11,272 nucleotides of DNA from contig JBFHRO010000106.1 of assembly GCA_041591635.1 (NCBI GenBank), forward strand, positions 1-11,272, in the 5' to 3' direction. Origin of the DNA: JACKOD01 sp041591635 (GTDB lineage: Bacteria; Pseudomonadota; Gammaproteobacteria; Pseudomonadales; Oleiphilaceae). Below, one piece after another: positions 5,669 through 11,272 of the stretch. How positions within the stretch are numbered: the first letter of the stretch is position 1; every line of letters starts with the position of its first letter. The notes below the pieces were generated by a model. That model was given only the letters and a program-made list of their open reading frames with translations, was not told the origin of the DNA and searched no databases. The position numbers and the translations under genes were made by a program.

Positions 5669-7048
5669 ATGCCATTTGTTCCCCATACCGATGCCGATGT
5701 TCAGAAAATGCTGGAGACCATCGGTGTTAACGATATTGACAGCTTGTTTGATGAAATTCCGTCACATCTGCGTTCTGGACCTTTGACCAATGTGCCGGAC
5801 GGCCAAAGTGAAATGGCGCTGATGCAGGAAATGAGTCGACGGGCAAAACAGGATGCCGTTGATTTGTGTTTTATTGGCGCCGGTGCCTATGAACACCATA
5901 TTCCGGCGGCGGTGTGGGATATTGCCTCGCGCGGCGAGTTCATGACAGCCTACACGCCCTACCAGGCCGAGGCCAGTCAGGGCACCCTGCAACTGGTGTA
6001 TGAATATCAGTCGATGATGACAGCCCTTACCGGGCTGGATGTGTCCAATGCCTCTCTTTATGACGGCGCCTCTGCCGTGGCAGAGGCGGTGCTGATGGCG
6101 GTTCGCGCCAATCGCAAATCCAAGAGCAAGCGCATTCTGATCGCCGGCACCTTGCATCCGCATTACCGTGCGGCTGTGCAGGCGATAGTTGGCAATCAGG
6201 ATATTGTCTTGGTCGAGGTGGCTTGTGATGCGGGTACGCTGACGCTCGATCATAGCTCCCTGACAGCGTTTGAAGGCGATGATTTTGCAGGCATGGTCAT
6301 CGCTCAGCCCAACTTTTACGGGTCGCTGGAAGATGTCGGAAATCTCACCAACTGGGCCCACGCACAGAACATGCTGGTGATCGCGGTGGTTAACCCGCTG
6401 TCTTTGGCATTGTTGGCGGCGCCTTCAGAATGGGGTGATGCCGGGGCCGATATTGCAGTGGGCGAAGGACAGCCTCTGGGAATTCCGGTGGCATCGGGCG
6501 GGCCTTACTTTGGTTTCATTTGTTGCAAAGAAGCCTACGTTCGCCAAATGCCCGGACGGATCATTGGCCAAACGGTCGATCTTGAAGGCAAGGTTGGCTA
6601 CGCACTGACCCTGCAGGCGCGGGAGCAGCATATTCGACGTTCCAAGGCCACATCCAATATCTGTACCAATCAGGGTCTGATGGTGACGGCGGCAACCATC
6701 TATATGAGTTTGCTAGGCTACGAAGGACTGCACCAGGTTGCCACGAGTTCGCACGCCAACGCCGAGAAATTGCGCAACTTGTTGCGGGAAACAAAAGGCG
6801 TGCGTGTGGCTTTGCAGCAGCCCATTTTTCATGAATTTGTGTTGCACACCGAGAAGCCGGCGCGTCTGGTACTCGAACACATGGAGTCCAAAGGCATTCT
6901 GGGCGGACTTGAGCTCACGTCTTACGCAGGGGCACCGGCCAACAGCATTTTGGTGTGCGTTACCGAAACCAAAACCGACGCGGATCTGGCGCGTTATGTC
7001 GCTGCTTTGCAACAGGCTATCGAAGAACTGGAGGCTGTCACATGCTGA
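5669..7048 (+). CDS. gcvPA: Glycine dehydrogenase (decarboxylating) subunit 1, GcvPA
   Basis: GcvPA is the N-terminal-type half of the P protein. With GcvPB it forms the PLP enzyme that decarboxylates glycine and loads the aminomethyl group on H protein. From ATG 5669 the product has 459 residues, the usual size of the separate subunit. It begins MPFVPHTDADVQKMLETIGV and carries DLCFIGAGAYEHHIPAAV, the block FMTAYTPYQAEASQGTLQ, LYDGASAVAEAVLMA, GEGQPLGIPVASGGPYFG, MPGRIIGQTVD, LTLQAREQHIRRSKATSNICTNQ and a GGLELTSY block near the C terminus. The PLP-binding lysine is not in this half but in GcvPB. AGGAG lies 7 nt before the start. The upstream mRNA would contain the 5592-5643 stem-loop. The stop codon overlaps the gcvPB start (ATGCTGA), so the two are probably translationally coupled, fitting an alpha2beta2 enzyme. 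Confidence 0.96.
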   Translation: MPFVPHTDADVQKMLETIGVNDIDSLFDEIPSHLRSGPLTNVPDGQSEMALMQEMSRRAKQDAVDLCFIGAGAYEHHIPAAVWDIASRGEFMTAYTPYQAEASQGTLQLVYEYQSMMTALTGLDVSNASLYDGASAVAEAVLMAVRANRKSKSKRILIAGTLHPHYRAAVQAIVGNQDIVLVEVACDAGTLTLDHSSLTAFEGDDFAGMVIAQPNFYGSLEDVGNLTNWAHAQNMLVIAVVNPLSLALLAAPSEWGDAGADIAVGEGQPLGIPVASGGPYFGFICCKEAYVRQMPGRIIGQTVDLEGKVGYALTLQAREQHIRRSKATSNICTNQGLMVTAATIYMSLLGYEGLHQVATSSHANAEKLRNLLRETKGVRVALQQPIFHEFVLHTEKPARLVLEHMESKGILGGLELTSYAGAPANSILVCVTETKTDADLARYVAALQQAIEELEAVTC

Positions 7049-8511
7049 TTTTTGAACGTAGTGCAAAGGGACGCCGTGCCATCGCCCAATCACCGGGCCA
7101 GTCACCGCAGGTGGTCGATATTCCACAAGGATTGCTGCGCAAGCAGGCGCCGGGATTGCCGGCCGTGTCCGAATTGCAGGTAGTGCGCCATTACACCAAC
7201 CTGTCACGCAAGAACTTTTCTATCGATACGCATTTTTACCCGCTCGGCTCCTGCACCATGAAGTACAACCCGCGCGGTGCTCACAGGGCTGCCAGTTTGC
7301 CTGGGTTCCTGCAGCGTCATCCGCTGGCTCCCGAGTCGCGCAGTCAGGGTTTTTTGGCGTGCATGTACGAGTTGCAGCAGGTGATAAAAGAAGTGACGGG
7401 CATGGCAGCGGTTTCCCTCACACCCATGGCGGGTGCCCAGGGCGAATTTGCCGGCGTCGCCATGATTCGTGCCTATCACGAAAAGCGGGGAGATCATGGC
7501 CGCACGGAGATTGTGGTGCCCGAAGCCGCTCATGGAACCAATCCGGCGACGGCCGTGATGTGTGGGTATAAGGTGCGCGAGATTCCCGTGCTGGCCAATG
7601 GCGATGTAGACCTGGAAGGGCTGAAAGCAGTGGTCGGACCGCAAACCGCGGGCATCATGATGACCAATCCCTCGACCTGTGGTGTGTTTGAGCGCCAGAT
7701 TGAGGCCATTGCAAAACTGGTGCACGGGGTGGGGGGCTTGCTGTATTACGATGGGGCGAACCTCAATGCCATATTGGGCAAAGTCAGACCTGGCGACATG
7801 GGGTTCGATGTGCTGCATATGAATCTGCACAAAACCTTTGCCACACCGCACGGCGGCGGCGGCCCAGGCGCGGGCCCGGTGGCGGTAAGCGCACGGCTGG
7901 CGCCGTTTCTCCCGGTGCCGATCGTGGGCGTGGAGGATGCCGGGGGGGAGCCTGCTTACTGCTGGCTGGATGAGGAAGCCTTGCCGGACAGCATTGGCCG
8001 CTTGTCCGCGTTCATGGGGAATGCCGGCATTCTGCTGCGGGCATATGCCTACGCAGCACTGCTGGGCCGCGAGGGATTGCGCCGGGTGGGTGAGTATTCC
8101 ACCCTCAATGCAAATTATCTTGCGGCACGTTTGCAGGAAGTCGGCTATACGCTGGCCTACCCCGATCGGCGTGCGACCCATGAGTTCATAGTGACTTTGA
8201 GCAAACAGGCCAAAGAGCTGGGTGTGACCGCCATGGACGTAGCCAAACGCTTGCTGGACTACGGTTTTCATGCGCCCACCACCTACTTCCCCCTGCTGGT
8301 GCCCGAATGTTTGCTGATCGAGCCGACGGAAACGGAATCGATAGAAGAGTTGGACGGATTTGCCGCCGCCATGGCTGCCATACTCGAAGAGGCCCGTACC
8401 TCACCCGATAAAGTGCGCGGTGCGCCCTTTACCCAGCCGGTACGACGTCTCGACGACGTGAAGGCCGCGCGCGAGCTGAATGTGGCTTACCGGGCACCAG
8501 CCCAGGGGTAG
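7042..8511 (+). CDS. gcvPB: Glycine dehydrogenase (decarboxylating) subunit 2, GcvPB
   Basis: GcvPB is the catalytic, PLP-binding half of the split P protein. The start ATG 7042 overlaps the gcvPA stop by 7 nt, with GGAGG (7030-7034) 7 nt upstream. The frame is open further 5', but this start gives the usual N terminus MLIFERSAKGRRA. The 489-residue product shows the SRKNFSIDTHFYPLGSCTMKYNP block, LTPMAGAQGEFAG, PEAAHGTNPATA, MMTNPSTCGVFE and LYYDGANLNAI. The PLP-lysine block MNLHKTFATPHGGGGPGAGPV contains Lys264, the Schiff-base residue. The C-terminal part has HEFIV, DYGFHAPTTYFPLLVPECLLIEPTE and a final segment rich in charged residues. The gene closes the gcv cluster and is followed 23 nt later by a strong terminator. 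L protein is not encoded nearby, as is common, because it is shared with 2-oxoacid dehydrogenases. Confidence 0.97.
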   Translation: MLIFERSAKGRRAIAQSPGQSPQVVDIPQGLLRKQAPGLPAVSELQVVRHYTNLSRKNFSIDTHFYPLGSCTMKYNPRGAHRAASLPGFLQRHPLAPESRSQGFLACMYELQQVIKEVTGMAAVSLTPMAGAQGEFAGVAMIRAYHEKRGDHGRTEIVVPEAAHGTNPATAVMCGYKVREIPVLANGDVDLEGLKAVVGPQTAGIMMTNPSTCGVFERQIEAIAKLVHGVGGLLYYDGANLNAILGKVRPGDMGFDVLHMNLHKTFATPHGGGGPGAGPVAVSARLAPFLPVPIVGVEDAGGEPAYCWLDEEALPDSIGRLSAFMGNAGILLRAYAYAALLGREGLRRVGEYSTLNANYLAARLQEVGYTLAYPDRRATHEFIVTLSKQAKELGVTAMDVAKRLLDYGFHAPTTYFPLLVPECLLIEPTETESIEELDGFAAAMAAILEEARTSPDKVRGAPFTQPVRRLDDVKAARELNVAYRAPAQG

Positions 8512-8534
8512 GCGATCGCCGGTTTCGCTGAAAC

Positions 8535-8565
8535 AAAAAAAGCCAGGCAACTGCCTGGCTTTTTT
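8535..8565. terminator. Bidirectional intrinsic terminator between gcvPB and the HDOD gene
   Basis: AGCCAGGC (8541-8548) pairs with GCCTGGCT (8553-8560) around an AACT loop. Seven As (8535-8541) precede it and six Ts (8560-8565) follow it. The shape is symmetric and suits two converging genes, gcvPB on the plus strand and the HDOD gene (stop at 8576) on the minus strand. Confidence 0.92.
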
Positions 8566-8575
8566 GTATGGAGGC

Positions 8576-9454
8576 TTAACTCGCCCGGTTGACGCAACTG
8601 ATTCCCATGTCGCTGAAGTTTTCCTTCATGTCATCAATGTCGTACGAGGTTAGTCCGACGTATTCAAGAATGTCGTTCTTCACCCGGTTCCACTCGTAGT
8701 CTTCCGTTTGTCCACCCAGGGTGATGAAATTGCCGCAAATGTGCTCGGCAATTTTGAGAATCGCCAGCAGGTTCTTTTTTTCCTGCTCCTTGCCGTCTTT
8801 ATTGGCAAATAACTGATCCGCGCTGTGGTGCTCGGCAATGACCTCACAAATGGTAGGCGGAAGATTCCAGGATTTGGCCGTGTAGTAGCCGACCACCGCA
8901 TGGTTGGTATTGCAGTAGCCGTTTTCAATATCCACCACCCGGCTGTTCTTGGCCGCGTAGGATTGTTCGATGATGTTTTGATAGTCAGGAAACCGCACCA
9001 TCATCAGCGGAATGCCTGCATTATGAAACAAGCCCATGGCGTAGGCAGAATCCGGGCTGTAATAGCCAATCTGTTTGGCAATGTTGGCGCACACCATGGC
9101 AATGTCGTTGGCGGTATCCCAAAACCGGGTCAGAGATACGATTTTTTCATCCGACATTTCACCTTTGATAGATATCCCGTTAAGAATATTGATAACGCTG
9201 TTCAGGCCCAGCAAAGATACGGCCTGCTCAATGGAAGTAATCTTGTTGGCCAGTCCGAATACCGGCGAGTTGACGAATTTGAGCATGGTGCCCGAAAGAC
9301 CTACATCCTGACTGACGAGGCGGGCGATCTGCTTCAGGTCAGGGTCTGGCATGGCCTGCTCCATTTGCAGGTCAACCAGGATCTGAGGCTGGGGCGGAAT
9401 TCGGATGCCTTGCAAAATATGTCGAATCTGCTCTTCGCTTAATTCGGTTGCCAT
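8576..9454 (-). CDS. HDOD domain-containing protein
   Basis: HDOD proteins are HD-superfamily relatives that have mostly lost nucleotide-hydrolase activity and act in bacterial signalling. The substrate or partner is not known for this one. The product has 292 residues and appears to be an HDOD domain without fused EAL, GGDEF or receiver domains. Residues 20-95 show the HDOD signature: PPQPQILVDL, DLKQIARLVSQDVGLSGTMLKFVNSPVFG and SIEQAVSLLGLNSVINIL. The HD-like position is His144-Asn145 (AMGLFHNAGIPLM) rather than His-Asp. HAVVGYYTAKSWNLP (around residue 185) and the AEHH stretch (residues 208-210) also follow the family. The start codon at 9454 is preferred over upstream in-frame starts because GGAG (9460-9463 on the reverse strand) is 5 nt away and the N terminus MATELSEEQIRHIL is natural. 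The gene is a single unit, convergent with gcvPB and divergent from the rRNA methyltransferase gene. Confidence 0.9.
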   Translation of the reverse strand: MATELSEEQIRHILQGIRIPPQPQILVDLQMEQAMPDPDLKQIARLVSQDVGLSGTMLKFVNSPVFGLANKITSIEQAVSLLGLNSVINILNGISIKGEMSDEKIVSLTRFWDTANDIAMVCANIAKQIGYYSPDSAYAMGLFHNAGIPLMMVRFPDYQNIIEQSYAAKNSRVVDIENGYCNTNHAVVGYYTAKSWNLPPTICEVIAEHHSADQLFANKDGKEQEKKNLLAILKIAEHICGNFITLGGQTEDYEWNRVKNDILEYVGLTSYDIDDMKENFSDMGISCVNRAS

Positions 9455-9579
9455 AACATCTCCGGCAAAGTATTTCGGGCGCAATTTTCTGGGGTAAGTC
9501 CAGTTTAGATGATTACTAGTTGATTTCTAGCCGATTTATGTAATCGCCAAACGAGCACCCATGGGGCTTGAATGGCTCA

Positions 9580-9588
9580 TGTTATACT
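9580..9588 (+). promoter_or_regulatory. Extended -10 promoter of the rRNA methyltransferase gene
   Basis: TGTTATACT is a TGnTATACT extended -10 element, ending 26 nt before the start at 9615. No good -35 hexamer lies at 16-18 nt upstream, which extended -10 promoters can tolerate. The first transcribed bases would be in a TTTTTTGGGGTGG stretch. The opposite-strand gene at 9454 has no equally convincing promoter in the 160-nt shared gap. Confidence 0.55.
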
Positions 9589-9614
9589 GCACTTTTTTGG
9601 GGTGGGAGTGAGCA

Positions 9615-10811
9615 ATGTCCAGTATCAGGCTGCAGTTGAACAAGGGGGCGGATCGTCGGCTCAAACAGGGTCACTTGTGGATTTACAGCAATGAAATTGA
9701 CACCCGGGCAACCCCGCTGGCCGGCGTGCCCGCGGGTGAGCAGGTGCGTATTGTTTCTCACGAGGGCAAGGTGCTGGGCACCGCCATGATCAATCCGGCC
9801 ACGCTGATTTGCGGCCGACTGATCAGCCGGCTGCCAGATCAATTTATGGATAAGGGGCTCTTGGTGCACCGGCTTAACATGGCACTATCGGCACGCGAGG
9901 CCGTGTTTGATGCGCCATTTTACCGCCTGGTATTTGGAGATAGTGATGGACTGCCCGGGCTGGTAGTGGATCGCTTTGACGATGTTTGTGTGGTGCAAAT
10001 CTCCCTGGCTGGAATGGAGCGTCTGAGGGGCGAGGTGGTGGCCGCGCTCATCAAGGTCGTCAACCCCGTCAGCATCGTATTTAAAAACGATGGCAAAATG
10101 CGTGAGGTGGAAGGCCTGTCATCCTATGCGGAAACCGCGTACGGCCCGCCGGTTGAAGAGACGCGAATACAGGAAAACGGTGTAAATTTTGTGGCGCCGG
10201 TGCTTGCAGGGCAGAAGACGGGCTGGTTTTTTGATCATCGCATGGGGCGTGACCGGCTTCGTGCCTACGTCAAGGGCAAACGTGTGCTTGATGTGTTCAG
10301 CTATGTCGGTGGCTGGGGGGTTCAGGCCGCAGCTTTTGGGGCGCGGGAAGTGGTGTGCGTCGACAGCTCGGCGCTGGCCTTGTCCTATGTGGAGCGCAAT
10401 GCAAACCTGAACGGTGTAAGTGATCGGGTGCGTACCCTCGAAGGCGATGCCTTTAGCCTGTTAAAACAGCTGCGCGATGAACGTGAGCGGTTTGATGTCA
10501 TCATCGTCGATCCGCCAGCCTTTATTCCAAAGCGCAAGGATATCAAAACCGGCGAGCAGGCCTATCAGCGCCTTAACCAGCTGGCGCTGCGCCTGCTTGA
10601 GCGGGATGGCATTCTGGTTTCGGGATCCTGCTCCATGCACCTCAGTCGTGAGCGGTTAATCGATATTATCCGTTCGGTTGGTCGCGAAACCGACCGGTTT
10701 GTGCAGATTCTGGAGCAAACGCACCAGGGAGCCGATCATCCGATCATACCCGCTATTCCTGAAACCGAGTACCTCAAGGCCGTCTTCGCTCGCTCCTTGC
10801 CATCTTTCTGA
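9615..10811 (+). CDS. Class I SAM-dependent 23S rRNA methyltransferase, RlmI-like (PUA domain)
   Basis: This is probably a 23S rRNA methyltransferase of the RlmI group. E. coli RlmI makes 5-methylcytosine at C1962. The 398-residue product matches RlmI in length (396). It has an N-terminal PUA-type RNA-binding domain (about residues 1-75: RLQLNKG, HLWIYSNEI, GEQVRIVSHEGKVLG) and a FGDSDGLPGLVVDRF linker block. The Rossmann-fold catalytic domain includes GQKTGWFFDHRMGRD, motif I VLDVFSYVGGWGV, and the acidic motif II segment VVCVDSS. The DPP motif (Asp299-Pro-Pro) is in DPPAFIPKRKD, and Cys339 of the SGSCSMH block is the candidate catalytic cysteine. The final EQTHQGADHPIIPAIPETEYLK block is typical. 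The DPPAF form, in place of the DPPKF of E. coli RlmI, points to a sister subgroup, so the target base could differ. The start has GGGAG 6 nt upstream. The gene ends 18 nt from a convergent HAD gene. Confidence 0.88.
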   Translation: MSSIRLQLNKGADRRLKQGHLWIYSNEIDTRATPLAGVPAGEQVRIVSHEGKVLGTAMINPATLICGRLISRLPDQFMDKGLLVHRLNMALSAREAVFDAPFYRLVFGDSDGLPGLVVDRFDDVCVVQISLAGMERLRGEVVAALIKVVNPVSIVFKNDGKMREVEGLSSYAETAYGPPVEETRIQENGVNFVAPVLAGQKTGWFFDHRMGRDRLRAYVKGKRVLDVFSYVGGWGVQAAAFGAREVVCVDSSALALSYVERNANLNGVSDRVRTLEGDAFSLLKQLRDERERFDVIIVDPPAFIPKRKDIKTGEQAYQRLNQLALRLLERDGILVSGSCSMHLSRERLIDIIRSVGRETDRFVQILEQTHQGADHPIIPAIPETEYLKAVFARSLPSF

Positions 10812-10829
10812 TGCCTTTGTCGGTGCGCT

Positions 10830-11272
10830 TCATTGACGCAGGCTGATGACAGGCCAGCCTTCACGCGTGGCGTGGCTGTGGAGGGTTTGGTCGGGGTCTA
10901 CTGCAACAGGATTGGGCACTTTTTTCAGCAGTGGCAGGTCATTGTGCGAGTCACTGTAGAAAAAGGCGCCCTCCAGTGTCTGCTGCCTGGTTTTTAACCA
11001 TTGCGTCAGACGAAGCACTTTGCCTTCCTGAAAACTGGGGGTGCCCACAATTTTGCCGGTGTAGCGGTTTTCGACCAACTCGGGCTCGGTGGCAATCAGA
11101 TCGTCAACGCCAAGCAATTCGGCAATCGGTTCGGTAACAAAGCGATTGGTAGCGGTGATGATCAGCAGGTAGTCCCCGGCCTTGCGGTGCTTGTCCAGCA
11201 GGTCTGCGGCTTTTTGCAGCAGCAGCGGCTGGATTTTTTCGGCCACAAACTGCTCACGCCAGCGGGCCAGTG
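10830..11272 (-). CDS. HAD-IB family phosphatase, C-terminal part (5' end beyond window)
   Basis: The minus-strand frame is open through the right edge. The visible ~147 residues begin within a LARWREQFVAEKIQPLL segment, so the start codon and the N-terminal DXDXT/S catalytic motif lie outside. The rest matches the SerB-like HAD-IB hydrolases: GDYLLIITATNRFVTEPIAELLGVDDLIAT has motif II (Thr in ITAT), and NRYTGKIVGTPSFQEGKVLRL has the conserved Lys of motif III. The block FFYSDSHNDLPLL is the acidic motif IV, with DSXXD, that holds Mg2+. The tail PVAVDPDQTL...REGWPVISLR is typical of this subgroup. The family dephosphorylates small phosphate esters; substrates are often annotated as phosphoserine, but the sequence shown does not settle this. 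A GTG at 11246 is in frame but falls inside the conserved block and is not taken as the start. The gene converges on the methyltransferase gene with an 18-nt gap and no clear terminator between them. Confidence 0.9.
   Translation of the reverse strand, partial: LARWREQFVAEKIQPLLLQKAADLLDKHRKAGDYLLIITATNRFVTEPIAELLGVDDLIATEPELVENRYTGKIVGTPSFQEGKVLRLTQWLKTRQQTLEGAFFYSDSHNDLPLLKKVPNPVAVDPDQTLHSHATREGWPVISLRQ

Noticed and set aside
7204..8271. Minus-strand open frame (355 codons) opposite gcvPB
   Set aside because: It lies wholly antisense to a strongly conserved gene, and its His/Gln-rich composition reflects reverse reading of gcvPB codons. No ribosome site or family match was seen.
8511..8534. 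GGCGATCGCC palindrome at the gcvPB stop and a small GTTTC/GAAAC hairpin behind it
   Set aside because: Both are short and overlap a stop codon or precede the real terminator. A 10-bp palindrome is expected by chance in DNA of this composition.
1..11272. Mobile elements, CRISPR arrays, tRNA/rRNA genes, toxin-antitoxin or defence systems
   Set aside because: All coding space is taken by recognised conserved genes and gaps are short (under 185 nt). No direct-repeat array, transposase motif or tRNA-like fold was noticed.

Overview
This window is chromosomal housekeeping DNA, most probably from a gammaproteobacterium. The evidence is the gene order thiC - nudF - yqiB (DUF1249) - cpdA - yqiA. The nudF-yqiB-cpdA-yqiA part matches the Enterobacteria, and the proteins align over their whole lengths with the E. 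coli family members as I recall them. The glycine decarboxylase (P protein) is split into two subunits, unlike the single-chain GcvP of E. coli and Pseudomonas. I cannot name the genus from the sequence alone.

Layout: (1) Bases 2-2221, plus strand: the 3' part of thiC (thiamine pyrimidine synthesis), nudF (ADP-ribose pyrophosphatase) and a YqiB/DUF1249 gene. (2) Bases 2222-2404: a leader with promoter-like hexamers, a CRP/Vfr-like half-site and a hairpin. It is followed by cpdA (cAMP phosphodiesterase) and yqiA (small alpha/beta-hydrolase esterase). (3) Bases 3943-8511, plus strand: a glycine cleavage cluster gcvT - gcvH - gcvPA - gcvPB. It encodes the T, H and P proteins; the L protein (dihydrolipoamide dehydrogenase) is not in the window. 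A long perfect inverted repeat followed by a T-run lies between gcvH and gcvPA, and gcvPA overlaps gcvPB by 7 nt. (4) Bases 8535-8565: a strong bidirectional terminator separating gcvPB from a convergent HDOD-domain gene (minus strand, 8576-9454). (5) A divergent intergenic region with an extended -10 promoter, then an RlmI-like 23S rRNA methyltransferase (9615-10811, plus strand). It is convergent with a HAD-IB phosphatase gene whose 5' end lies beyond the right edge (10830-11272, minus strand).

The T, H and P proteins together oxidise glycine to CO2, NH3 and methylene-tetrahydrofolate; ThiC, NudF and CpdA act in cofactor and nucleotide turnover. No mobile element, CRISPR array, tRNA, rRNA or clear sign of horizontal transfer was seen, and no new multi-gene system. 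The most interesting items are regulatory: the hairpin inside the gcv cluster and the possible cAMP-receptor site in front of the cAMP phosphodiesterase gene.
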